Source of the DNA: Zoogloea sp041911615
GTDB taxonomy: Bacteria; Pseudomonadota; Gammaproteobacteria; Burkholderiales; Rhodocyclaceae
NCBI RefSeq assembly: GCF_041911615.1
Contig: NZ_JAYROR010000019.1
Location: 1-11,541 of the forward strand
Reading direction: 5' to 3'
Length of the DNA: 11,541 nucleotides
Below, in pieces: positions 1-6,418 of the stretch. Position 1 is the first letter of the stretch; the number at the start of each line of letters is the position of its first letter. Under the pieces are notes generated by a model, which saw only the letters and a list, made by a program, of their open reading frames with translations, was not told where the DNA came from and searched no databases. A program made the position numbers and the translations under genes.

Positions 1-552
1 GCCCATGTCGTGGCGGGGCGGCGGCGCGTCCCAGCGCGGATCGCGGCCCCAGCGTGGCGGTGGCGTGGCCTCGCGTTCCCAGCGGGGCGGAAAGGGGGCC
101 TGCCAGCCGTCGCGGGTCGGCGGTAGCACGCGCACCGGCGGAGGCGGCGGCGCCCGCCAGCGGCTGTCGTCGTACCACGGCTGGTGGCGGTAGTGCCGGC
201 CCCAGTAATCGCCGACCGCGAAGCCGATCAGCGGAATCCCGATGGCCGGCCCGTACTGGGGCACCGGCAGCGCGTTGCCCATCCAGGCGTAGCTCAGGTT
301 CGGCGCGAAGACCCAGCCGCGCAGGCCGTCGGGCAGCAGCACGTCGCACCATTGCCAGTCGGCCAGACAGCCGACGACGCTCAACTCGGCGCCCGGGTAA
401 AGGGTGGCGATCGCCGGGTAGCCGGGCGCGGGTCCGGCGTAAAGCTGGACCGGCCCATTGACGAACACCTGCTGCGCGGCGACGCCGAGGGGCAGGAGCA
501 GGGCGCCGGCGGGCACGGCCGGCAGGCAGCGGCGGGCGACGGAATGGGACAT
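1..552 (-). CDS. Secreted SH3-like (SH3b) domain protein, 3' end cut by window edge
   Basis: The minus-strand frame from ATG at 552 stays open for 184 codons to the window edge, so the stop lies outside. A GGAG sits 6 nt upstream of the ATG. Residues 1-27 look like a Sec signal peptide: RR near residue 7, a Leu/Ala-rich core, and probable cleavage after VAA-27 before QQ. Residues about 29-88 have the look of a bacterial SH3 domain, with VQLYAGPAPGYPAIATL followed by DWQWCDVLLPDG and GWVFAPNLSY. SH3b domains usually bind peptidoglycan or cell-wall peptides, so a periplasmic or envelope role is likely. The tail from about residue 117 is rich in Pro, Arg and Trp (RWRAPPPPP, PPPRWGRDPRW) and is probably disordered. 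The gene diverges from the cassette at 774. Exact function is unknown. Confidence 0.75.
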   Translation of the reverse strand, partial: MSHSVARRCLPAVPAGALLLPLGVAAQQVFVNGPVQLYAGPAPGYPAIATLYPGAELSVVGCLADWQWCDVLLPDGLRGWVFAPNLSYAWMGNALPVPQYGPAIGIPLIGFAVGDYWGRHYRHQPWYDDSRWRAPPPPPVRVLPPTRDGWQAPFPPRWEREATPPPRWGRDPRWDAPPPRHDMG

Positions 553-600
553 GACGGGCTCCGGAAGACGGGCGGGGCGCGAATTGCGACCGGCGTCGCC

Positions 601-629
601 ATCTTAGAGCGTCCGTCGCGGCGTGTCCG
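601..629 (-). promoter_or_regulatory. Possible sigma70 promoter for the SH3-domain gene
   Basis: On the minus strand, CGGACA (629-624) and TAAGAT (606-601) are separated by 17 nt. Each matches four of six consensus bases. The placement gives a leader of about 40 nt before the ATG at 552. It is the only reasonable pair seen in this part of the 221-bp divergent intergenic region. Confidence 0.35.
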
Positions 630-684
630 GGGGCGACTGTAAGCACAGGTTGCGCGTCTCCGTGAAGGATGTCGCGTCCCGCGC

Positions 685-712
685 TTGGCTTTTCATGCGA
701 ATCGACTACAAT
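685..712 (+). promoter_or_regulatory. Sigma70-type promoter for the three-gene cassette
   Basis: TTGGCT (685-690), a 16-nt spacer and TACAAT (707-712, five of six consensus bases) predict transcription from about 719. This decides the start of the following gene. An in-frame ATG at 669 lies upstream of the predicted transcript, so ATG 774 is preferred. Confidence 0.5.
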
Positions 713-773
713 CCGGGTTCATGCCACCGGCGTTTTTGCGGCCGGCGTCCCGATTTCCGGAGTCACCCCGTCC

Positions 774-1997
774 ATGGCCTATCCCGTTCCCGACACCTAC
801 AGCGTGGCTGCCGGCCAGCCGATCAACGCCGGCCGTCACGTCCTCGCCGCGCCCGACCTCGTCGGCGGCACCGTCCATGCGCTGCTCGCCGGCTGGAGCG
901 GCAAGGGTTTCCAGCTCCTGTCCTCGGCCCCGGCGGTGGACTACAACCCCGCCAGCGCGATCTACACCGCTTCCGGCCACGCCGGCGCGGCCTGGGACGA
1001 GGCTCGCGGCATCCTCTGGATGTACGGCTGCGAAAGCCACGGCAAGGCCCAGATGATCAACACCTGGTATCGCTGGGACGCCGCCGACGGCCTGTTCAAG
1101 CGCATGGGCGCGCCCGACCCCTGCGTCGGCGCCCACCACGTGACGGCCGACGGCTTCCTGTTCGCCGATGCGGCCAACACCCGGCCGTGGGGCTGCCACA
1201 CCTTCGACACGCTGTGGTTCGACCCCGCGACCCGCGAGGCCGGCTTCGTCTATGACGCCCGTGACCACGCCTACTGGGCCGATTACGACGGCTGGGGCAC
1301 GGTCGCGCCGGTGGGCTTCGACATCGCCAACCGGCGCTGCCCGCTGTGGTACTACAACACCGCCAAGGGCGTCTGGCGCAAGCAGGATTCCGCCGCGATC
1401 ACCTCGTTCTGCAAGGGCAGCACCGGCTCGCCGGTGGTGCGCGACCCGGGCAACGGCTGGTGGCGCGTCGATGGCGCCACCGTCTCGCACCTCGCCGAGG
1501 ACGGCCAGACGCTGACCAGCGGCAGCATCTGGGGCGTGGGCACCTACGCCTCGGTGCAGGCCAGGCTGCACAACTTCGCCAGCCACCTGGTCATCGTCGG
1601 CGGCTTCTACGACACCCCCGGTACCTGGCTCGGGGCAATCCACCCCAAGGCCAACCTCGCCGGCTCCACGGTGCTCAAGATCGCCGACTTCCCCGCGCTC
1701 ACCGGCTGGGACGCGACCAACACCTGGTCGGCGGCGATGCCCGACGGGCGCATCGTCTTCGGGGCGCAGAACGTTTCGGCGGGTGCCACCGGGGGCGTCA
1801 TCGGGGCCTTCATCCTCGACTGGAACAAGGCGGTCCCGACCGTCACCGACACCGGCTACCGCCTGGGCCCGTCGTTCTGGGCGCCGAGCCAGTCCTACGA
1901 GCTCAAGTGCGTCTGGTCCACCGCGTACAACTGCGCAATTTTAGTCACCAACCGCCAGGGCGCCGGTACCGACCGCGTCTATGGCCTGAGGATCTGA
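774..1997 (+). CDS. Kelch-like beta-propeller protein, phage-tail-like cassette gene 1
   Basis: The product has 407 residues from ATG 774, with GGAG (759-762) 11 nt upstream. No signal peptide or membrane segment is seen at the N-terminus (MAYPVPDTYSVAAG). Repeated blade-like units pair aromatic residues with a turn and a second aromatic strand: WYRWDAADGLFKRMG (about 98-112), LWFDPATREAGFVY (147-160), LWYYNTAKGVWRK (191-203) and a further WWRVDG near 229. This suggests a Kelch-type beta-propeller, a fold mostly used for binding proteins or glycans. Several cysteines occur, as expected for a protein not exported by Sec. The stop lies 2 nt before the next ATG, so the genes are almost certainly co-transcribed and translationally close. 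With its neighbours it resembles a virion or tail-fibre accessory protein. No catalytic motif was found, and the propeller call rests on reading the repeats by eye. Confidence 0.6.
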   Translation: MAYPVPDTYSVAAGQPINAGRHVLAAPDLVGGTVHALLAGWSGKGFQLLSSAPAVDYNPASAIYTASGHAGAAWDEARGILWMYGCESHGKAQMINTWYRWDAADGLFKRMGAPDPCVGAHHVTADGFLFADAANTRPWGCHTFDTLWFDPATREAGFVYDARDHAYWADYDGWGTVAPVGFDIANRRCPLWYYNTAKGVWRKQDSAAITSFCKGSTGSPVVRDPGNGWWRVDGATVSHLAEDGQTLTSGSIWGVGTYASVQARLHNFASHLVIVGGFYDTPGTWLGAIHPKANLAGSTVLKIADFPALTGWDATNTWSAAMPDGRIVFGAQNVSAGATGGVIGAFILDWNKAVPTVTDTGYRLGPSFWAPSQSYELKCVWSTAYNCAILVTNRQGAGTDRVYGLRI

Positions 1998-1999
1998 AC

Positions 2000-3538
2000 A
2001 TGGCTCTGGCTCTCAATTCCACCCACGCCCTGGCCAGCCGGGTCAAGGTGTTGATCGGCGTCGACCCCGCCACCGTCGCGCTGGTCGACCTGGCCCGCGC
2101 CGGCGTCGCCTTCACCCTCGACGCGGGACTCGGCTACGTGGATACCCCCCTCGGCAAGGGCGTGCGCTGCACCGGCAGCGGCTACGACTACAAGGGCTTC
2201 GCCTTCAACGACTACGCGATCCCGACCCAGGTTGCCTTTGAAGGCACGCTGTTCATCGTCGTGAGCCGGATGACCGGCTTCGGCAGCAACGGCACCCATC
2301 CGGTGCGGCTGCCGGGCAGCACGCTGGGCTCCGCCGCGATGATGGTCGGCTTCAACCCGAGCACCGGCAACCTGGGCATCAACGACGGCAACCTCAGCAC
2401 CGGTCTGGTCGAAGTCAGCCCGGCGCGCAGCATCGCGGGCGACAACCAATGGCACTCGTTCGCGGTGCGTCAGTGGAACGCCGCGGGCTGGAGCACCCTG
2501 GCCGGCGATCTCTTCGTCGATGGCGTCGCGACCAATGCCGCCATGTCCGGCAAGCTCGCCGACACCATGCACCTCAACGGCTTCGCGCGGAACCCATCCA
2601 CATCGTGGGCGGGCGATTTCGTGTGGCTGGCCTACTTCGACAAGAAGCTCAGCGCCACCGAGATCGCCGACCTGCACGCCAGTCTCGCGGCGGGCAACAC
2701 CTTCGCGCTCGTCACCGGCAGCGCCCCGGCGCCCGCGCTGCCGGCCGGCACGCCGACCATCCAGAGCGTGACGCCGACCGCGACCAGCGCCAGCGTCGCC
2801 TACGCCTACGCGGCGGCCGACGCGACCGGCTTCGCGTATTCCCTGAACGGCGGCGCCACGACGGCCCTCGGCGCCTCGCCGGCCAGCATCGCCGGGCTCG
2901 CCGCGGGCACCGCCTACACCTTGCGGGTGTGCGCCACCAACGCCACCGGGGCTGGCCCCTGGTCGGCCCCGGCGAGCTTCACCACCACCGCGCTGCCGCC
3001 GGCCGACACCACGGCGCCGACGCTCGCGGGCAGCGTCGCCATCGGCAGCCTCAGCGCCAGCGGCTACACCGCGAGCTGGCCGGCGGGCACCGACAACGTC
3101 GGGGTGACGGGCTACGAATACCGCCTCAACGCCGGCACCTGGACCGCCGCGGGCAAGGCGACCAGCGTCGCCATCAGCGGGCGCAGCGCCGGCAGCACCG
3201 ACACCTTCGAGGTGCGTGCCTTCGACGCCGCCGGCAACCGCTCGGTTGCGCTGAGCGCCACGGTCAAGCTGGCCGCGGTGGGGGGCAGCGTCGTCGTCGC
3301 CGATGCGCTCAAGAACAACGCCGGTGCCGTGCAGGCCGGGCTCGCCGGCATCCGTTGCACGGTGCTGCGGGCGTCGGATTTCGTCGCCGTGGCGACCGTC
3401 GGCGGTCTCACCACGAACGCCGCCGGCGTGCTCGCGCCGATCACCCACGCCGCCATCGTGGCCGGCACGCCGTACCACGTGGCCATCAAGACATCCGCAG
3501 GCGGCACCGGCATCACCGGTCCGATCACCGCATCATGA
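2000..3538 (+). CDS. LamG-like lectin plus two fibronectin type III domains, tail-fibre-like
   Basis: The product has 512 residues from ATG 2000, with GAGG (1988-1991) 8 nt upstream inside the end of the previous gene. Residues 1 to about 235 resemble a LamG/concanavalin A-like domain. They contain the characteristic NQWHSFAVRQW...LFVDGV pattern (149-176) and the closing WAGDFVWLAYFDKKLSATEIADLHASL region (203-229). Two FN3 modules follow, at about 250-332 (ending GPWSAPASFTTT) and 336-425 (TASWPAGTDNVGVTGYEYRL...FEVRAFDAAGNRS). A further beta-rich module spans 426-512. No Sec signal is seen, although these domains are adhesive. LamG plus FN3 without a signal peptide is common in phage tail fibres and host-specificity proteins, so surface glycan binding on a virion or tailocin is inferred. 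The TGA overlaps the next ATG (ATGA, 3535-3538). Confidence 0.7.
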   Translation: MALALNSTHALASRVKVLIGVDPATVALVDLARAGVAFTLDAGLGYVDTPLGKGVRCTGSGYDYKGFAFNDYAIPTQVAFEGTLFIVVSRMTGFGSNGTHPVRLPGSTLGSAAMMVGFNPSTGNLGINDGNLSTGLVEVSPARSIAGDNQWHSFAVRQWNAAGWSTLAGDLFVDGVATNAAMSGKLADTMHLNGFARNPSTSWAGDFVWLAYFDKKLSATEIADLHASLAAGNTFALVTGSAPAPALPAGTPTIQSVTPTATSASVAYAYAAADATGFAYSLNGGATTALGASPASIAGLAAGTAYTLRVCATNATGAGPWSAPASFTTTALPPADTTAPTLAGSVAIGSLSASGYTASWPAGTDNVGVTGYEYRLNAGTWTAAGKATSVAISGRSAGSTDTFEVRAFDAAGNRSVALSATVKLAAVGGSVVVADALKNNAGAVQAGLAGIRCTVLRASDFVAVATVGGLTTNAAGVLAPITHAAIVAGTPYHVAIKTSAGGTGITGPITAS

Positions 3539-3870
3539 GCATCCGTGTCGATTCCAACCCGCTGATCGCCGGGGCCGTGGTGGTCAGCCAGTACGCCGGC
3601 CACGGCGTGTCGGGCGGCGCCGTGCCGACGAGCGGCGACGCCGGCCCGTCGGTGCTGGCCAACGACATCACCCTGCCGGCCGACGCGGGCAAGGAACTCC
3701 GGGCCCAGATCACCGCCTGGCCAACCTCGGGCAGCCTGGATTTCTTCGAGGACGGCGGCTTCCGTTACGTCGGGCCGTCCGGCCGCTTCCAGTACCAGCT
3801 CTACGTGGACGGCGTGGCGGTGGGGGCGCCGGTGGCGGTCACGCTGGTGGTCGGCGGCGTGCAGCCCTAG
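3535..3870 (+). CDS. Small beta-rich phage-like structural protein, cassette gene 3
   Basis: The product has 111 residues. It starts at ATG 3535, which overlaps the stop of the LamG/FN3 gene by 4 nt (ATGA), so translational coupling is expected. The protein has no signal peptide or membrane segment and is rich in Gly, Val and Ala. It begins MSIRVDSNPLIAGAVVVSQ and ends with an Ig- or cadherin-like strand pattern (GGFRYVGPSGRFQYQLYVDG). From memory, similar short proteins occur beside tail-fibre genes in betaproteobacterial prophages. That resemblance has not been checked by a search. It may cap or decorate the larger fibre protein. Its stop is only 4 nt from the stop of the convergent thioesterase gene. 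Confidence 0.6.
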   Translation: MSIRVDSNPLIAGAVVVSQYAGHGVSGGAVPTSGDAGPSVLANDITLPADAGKELRAQITAWPTSGSLDFFEDGGFRYVGPSGRFQYQLYVDGVAVGAPVAVTLVVGGVQP

Positions 3871-3874
3871 CCGG

Positions 3875-4312
3875 TCAGGCGCATTGCGCCGGGTCGGTCT
3901 TCGCGACGAAGCCGGCGGGCACCGGCACCGGACGCCGGGCGCCGTAGTCGAAGAAGATGATGCCGGTCTTGCCGCGCGCCACCTCGCGGCCGCTGGCCTT
4001 GTCGGTGGCGCGCCACACCAGATCGCAGCCGTACTTGTTGAACTCGGCGGGCGTCATCTCGAAGACCAGCGTCTCGCCGTGGAAACTCTCGGACTTGTAC
4101 TGCACCGCGGCGTCGGAGACGACGATGCCGACGCCTTCCACGTCGAGTTCGGTGTAGCCCAGGAACTTGAAGAAGCGCACCCGCGCCTCGGACACCAGCG
4201 ACAGCAGCAGCGCATTGTCGAGGTGGTGGCCGTAGTTGATGTGGCCGATGTAGATCGGCACCTCGGTGGAAAACACGAAGCGTTCGGGCAGCTGGATGAT
4301 GACGCGGGCCAT
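3875..4312 (-). CDS. Acyl-CoA thioesterase of the 4HBT hotdog family
   Basis: The product has 145 residues from ATG 4312. The frame is open for 43 more codons upstream, to 4441. That extension is basic and low in hydrophobic pattern, and it runs past a likely promoter into nikR, so the shorter start is preferred. The ribosome site is weak (GAGAG region). Residues 17-49 carry the hotdog helix motif (IGHINYGHHLDN, then SEARVRFFKFLGY). The rest follows the family: VSDAAVQYKSESFHGETL, then a GKTGIIFFDY strand near the C-terminus. Members hydrolyse acyl-CoA thioesters in the cytoplasm, and length fits the single-domain YbgC/FcbC-like branch. The classical Asp before GHxN is absent here; Asp32 in HLDN could be the acid, which is inference. 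Substrate cannot be told. It is convergent with the phage-like cassette and divergent from nikR. Confidence 0.8.
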   Translation of the reverse strand: MARVIIQLPERFVFSTEVPIYIGHINYGHHLDNALLLSLVSEARVRFFKFLGYTELDVEGVGIVVSDAAVQYKSESFHGETLVFEMTPAEFNKYGCDLVWRATDKASGREVARGKTGIIFFDYGARRPVPVPAGFVAKTDPAQCA

Positions 4313-4345
4313 GGGCAAGCTCTCACAGGAAGTCGGAAAGCCCCG

Positions 4346-4354
4346 ATTATGGCA
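4346..4354 (-). promoter_or_regulatory. Extended -10 promoter for the thioesterase gene
   Basis: The minus strand reads TGC (4354-4352) then CATAAT (4351-4346), an extended -10 with five of six consensus bases. The -35 region is poor, as is usual for extended -10 promoters. The predicted leader is about 27 nt to ATG 4312. No convincing promoter was seen for nikR on the other strand of this 112-bp gap. Confidence 0.4.
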
Positions 4355-4424
4355 TCGCCGCCGCCGATTGCCGGCGCTGGCGGTGGCGGGCAGAATGAGC
4401 CGCCTGTCCTGCCCGGAGCCCATC

Positions 4425-4904
4425 GTGGAACGCTTCACCATCTCTCTCGACGAAGACCTGGCCCGCGCCTTCGACGCGCTGATCGCCGAGCGCGGTTACT
4501 CCAACCGCTCCGAGGCCGTGCGCGACATCCTGCGCGCCCAGATCGAGGGCGCGCGTCTGGCGCGGGAAGATGCGCCCCACTGCATCGCCAACCTGTCCTA
4601 CGTCTTCAACCACCACGAGCGGGAGCTCGCCGAGCGGGTCACCCACGCGCAGCACGCCCGCCACGATCTCTGCGTCGCGACGCTGCACGCCCACCTGGAT
4701 CACGACAACTGCATGGAAAGCGTGATCCTGCGGGGCCCCACGGTCGAGGTACGGGCCTTCGCCGAGGCGCTGATCGCCAAGCCCGGGGTGCGCCACGGCG
4801 CGCTCAACCTGGTCACGGCCGACTTCCGCAGCCAGCCCCACGCGCACGGCGACGGCGACCACGCCCACCCGCATCCCCACGGCCACTACCGGCCGCGTTC
4901 CTGA
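4425..4904 (+). CDS. nikR: Nickel-responsive transcriptional regulator NikR
   Basis: The product has 159 residues. GTG 4425 is chosen because GGAG (4415-4418) lies 6 nt upstream and because NikR proteins begin directly at MxRxTISLDxDL. Residues 1-45 form the ribbon-helix-helix DNA-binding domain (MERFTISLDEDLARAFD, GYSNRSEAVRDILR). The C-terminal ACT-like domain keeps all four high-affinity nickel ligands: His77, His88, His90 and Cys96 (QHARHD, ATLHAHLDHDNC). These match E. coli His76, His87, His89 and Cys95. Nickel-bound NikR tetramers repress nickel uptake genes in characterised species. The tail after about residue 137 is an unusual His-rich extension (PHAHGDGDHAHPHPHGH), absent from E. 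coli NikR (133 residues). A histidine-kinase gene follows after 11 nt, and a candidate operator lies at 6373-6399. An in-frame ATG at 4395 would add 10 residues but has no good ribosome site. Confidence 0.95.
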   Translation: MERFTISLDEDLARAFDALIAERGYSNRSEAVRDILRAQIEGARLAREDAPHCIANLSYVFNHHERELAERVTHAQHARHDLCVATLHAHLDHDNCMESVILRGPTVEVRAFAEALIAKPGVRHGALNLVTADFRSQPHAHGDGDHAHPHPHGHYRPRS

Positions 4905-4915
4905 GCCCCGCACCG

Positions 4916-6286
4916 ATGACCAGGCCCGAACGCCCGCGTCCGGATTCGTCCGCGCTCCTCGCCGCCGCGCCGGACGGCATGGGCGAGGGCGCCTGGATCG
5001 ACGTGATCCAGAAGATGGACGAGGTGTATTCCGACCTCCTGCAGTACGAGGTCGCCCTCGAGGAAAAGAATGCCAAGCTCGAGGAGAGCCAGGGTTTCAT
5101 CCTGTCGGTGCTCACCTCGATTTCCGACATCCTCGTGGTGTGCGACCGAAGCGGGCGCATCGACGACGTCAATCGTTCGCTGGAAGTCTTCACCGGACGC
5201 TCGGCCGAGGCGTTGCGTGGCAGCCTGTTCTTCGACCTGCTGGCCGATCCCGCCGCGGTGGCGCTCGCCAGGGGGCTGTTCGCCCAGCGGGGCGACGCCC
5301 CGGTGCACGACTGCGAACTGGCCCTGCGCGCGGCCGACGGCAGCGCGGTGGCGGTGTCCATCAACTGCACGCCGCGTTATTCGTCGGTGGGCAAGTCGCT
5401 CGGCGTGGTGGTCACGGGGCGGCCGGTGGGGGAGCTGCGCAAGGCGTATTCGGCGCTGCGCCAGGCCCACGACGATCTGAAGCGCACCCAGCAGCAGCTC
5501 CTGCATTCCGAAAAGATGGCGTCCCTCGGGCGGCTGGTGGCTGGCGTCGCCCACGAGCTCAACAACCCGATCAGCTTCGTCCTCGGCAACACCCATGCCC
5601 TGCAGCGCTACGCGTCGCGCCTCTCCGAGTACCTCAGCGCCGTCCACGCCGCCGGGCAGAGCGACGCGCTCCGCGCCCTGCGCGAGCGCCTGCGCATCGA
5701 CCGCATCCTCGCCGACCTCGACCCGCTGATCGAAGGCACCGTCGAAGGCGCAGAGCGGACCCGCGACATCGTCGACGGCCTCAAACGCTTCTCCGCCCTC
5801 GATCGGGAGGAAAACAGCCGCTTCGCGCTGGCGGCGGTGGTCGAGCGCTCGGTGAGCTGGGTCTGCAAGGCGCTGCCGGAGCGTTTCGAGGTGACGGTGG
5901 ATCTGCCCGGCAGCCTGCCGGTGATCGGATCGTCGGGGCAGATGCAGCAGGTGGTGATGAACCTCGTCCAGAACGCCGCCGACGCCACCGCCGGTCAGCC
6001 CGTCGCGCGGCTCGCGATCCGCGGCCGCGTCGAGTCCGGCGCGGCCGGGCAGGAGGCGGTGCTGCGCTTCCACGACAACGGCCCGGGCATCGAGGCGCGC
6101 CACCTCGCCCACATCTTCGATCCCTTTTTCACCACCAAGCCGGTCGGGCGGGGCACCGGCCTCGGCCTGTCGATCAGCTACGGCATCGTCGAGCGCCACG
6201 GCGGCAGCCTCTCCGCCGGCAACCACCCCGACGGCGGCGCCGAGTTCGTGCTGCGTCTGCCCCTGGCCGGAAACGACGCTGCCTGA
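4916..6286 (+). CDS. Cytoplasmic PAS-domain sensor histidine kinase, HupT/HoxJ-like
   Basis: The product has 456 residues from ATG 4916, 11 nt after the nikR stop, so the two probably form one transcript. The ribosome site is weak. No membrane segment is seen, so the kinase is soluble. A coiled-coil-like stretch (about 28-60) leads into a PAS domain (about 61-170, SISDILVVCDRSGRIDDVNRSLEVFTGRS). The HisKA domain has the H-box AGVAHELNNPISFVLGN with His213 as the likely phosphorylation site. The ATPase domain shows an N-box (QQVVMNLVQNAADA, Asn353), G1 (DNGPGI, 387-392), F-box (FDPFFTTK, 401-408) and G2 (GRGTGLGLS, 411-419). The architecture and H-box region resemble HupT/HoxJ kinases, which work with regulatory hydrogenases to control [NiFe] hydrogenase genes. 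With nikR beside it, a nickel or hydrogenase link is plausible. No response regulator is encoded here, so the partner is unknown. Confidence 0.85.
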   Translation: MTRPERPRPDSSALLAAAPDGMGEGAWIDVIQKMDEVYSDLLQYEVALEEKNAKLEESQGFILSVLTSISDILVVCDRSGRIDDVNRSLEVFTGRSAEALRGSLFFDLLADPAAVALARGLFAQRGDAPVHDCELALRAADGSAVAVSINCTPRYSSVGKSLGVVVTGRPVGELRKAYSALRQAHDDLKRTQQQLLHSEKMASLGRLVAGVAHELNNPISFVLGNTHALQRYASRLSEYLSAVHAAGQSDALRALRERLRIDRILADLDPLIEGTVEGAERTRDIVDGLKRFSALDREENSRFALAAVVERSVSWVCKALPERFEVTVDLPGSLPVIGSSGQMQQVVMNLVQNAADATAGQPVARLAIRGRVESGAAGQEAVLRFHDNGPGIEARHLAHIFDPFFTTKPVGRGTGLGLSISYGIVERHGGSLSAGNHPDGGAEFVLRLPLAGNDAA

Positions 6287-6372
6287 TCGCGGCGTGGGCC
6301 GGAAGCGCGCTTGCCACCGCCCGCCACGTCCCGCGCCCGGCGTCGCGGTGGGGGAGGGCTGGCACGGATGTT

Positions 6373-6399
6373 GTATGCACTAAAATAATTAGTTCATAC
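6373..6399. promoter_or_regulatory. Candidate NikR operator upstream of the nickel uptake operon
   Basis: This is a 27-bp inverted repeat with arms GTATGCACTAA (6373-6383) and TTAGTTCATAC (6389-6399) around a 5-nt AT centre. The arms pair at 10 of 11 positions. The outer half-sites match the E. coli NikR box GTATGA-N16-TCATAC, except for one base and a spacer of 15 rather than 16. It is the only long AT-rich palindrome in the region and lies 19 bp before the NiCoT start. Confidence 0.75.
6381..6386 (+). promoter_or_regulatory. Likely -10 element of the nickel uptake operon
   Basis: TAAAAT matches TATAAT at five of six positions and lies wholly inside the inverted repeat, so a repressor bound there would exclude RNA polymerase. 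The base run at the expected -35 position (6358-6363) is a poor match. The promoter may therefore depend on an activator or simply be weak. Confidence 0.4.
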
Positions 6400-6418
6400 G
6401 CGCGTTCCGGGAGCCGTC

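Noticed and set aside
5..642. Plus-strand open frames opposite the SH3-domain gene
   Set aside because: They are low-complexity Arg/Gly/Ala translations. The minus-strand frame has a ribosome site, signal peptide and domain pattern.
669..773. Upstream ATG extending the propeller protein by 35 residues
   Set aside because: It lies before the predicted promoter and transcription start and lacks a properly spaced ribosome site.
693..1643. Long minus-strand open frame opposite the propeller gene, and others such as 1979-3478, 4886-6226, 6389-8137 and 8231-9649
   Set aside because: These lie antisense to well-supported genes, have Arg/Ala/Gly-rich composition with no recognisable domain, and arise because GC-rich coding DNA has few stops in shadow frames.
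4313..4441. N-terminal extension of the thioesterase
   Set aside because: It overlaps the nikR start and a likely promoter, is basic without domain character, and the hotdog fold begins normally at ATG 4312.
6371..6399. TTGTAT/TCATAC as a -35/-10 pair for the nickel operon
   Set aside because: The spacing is 17, but TCATAC matches the -10 consensus at only two positions. These bases are better explained as operator half-sites.
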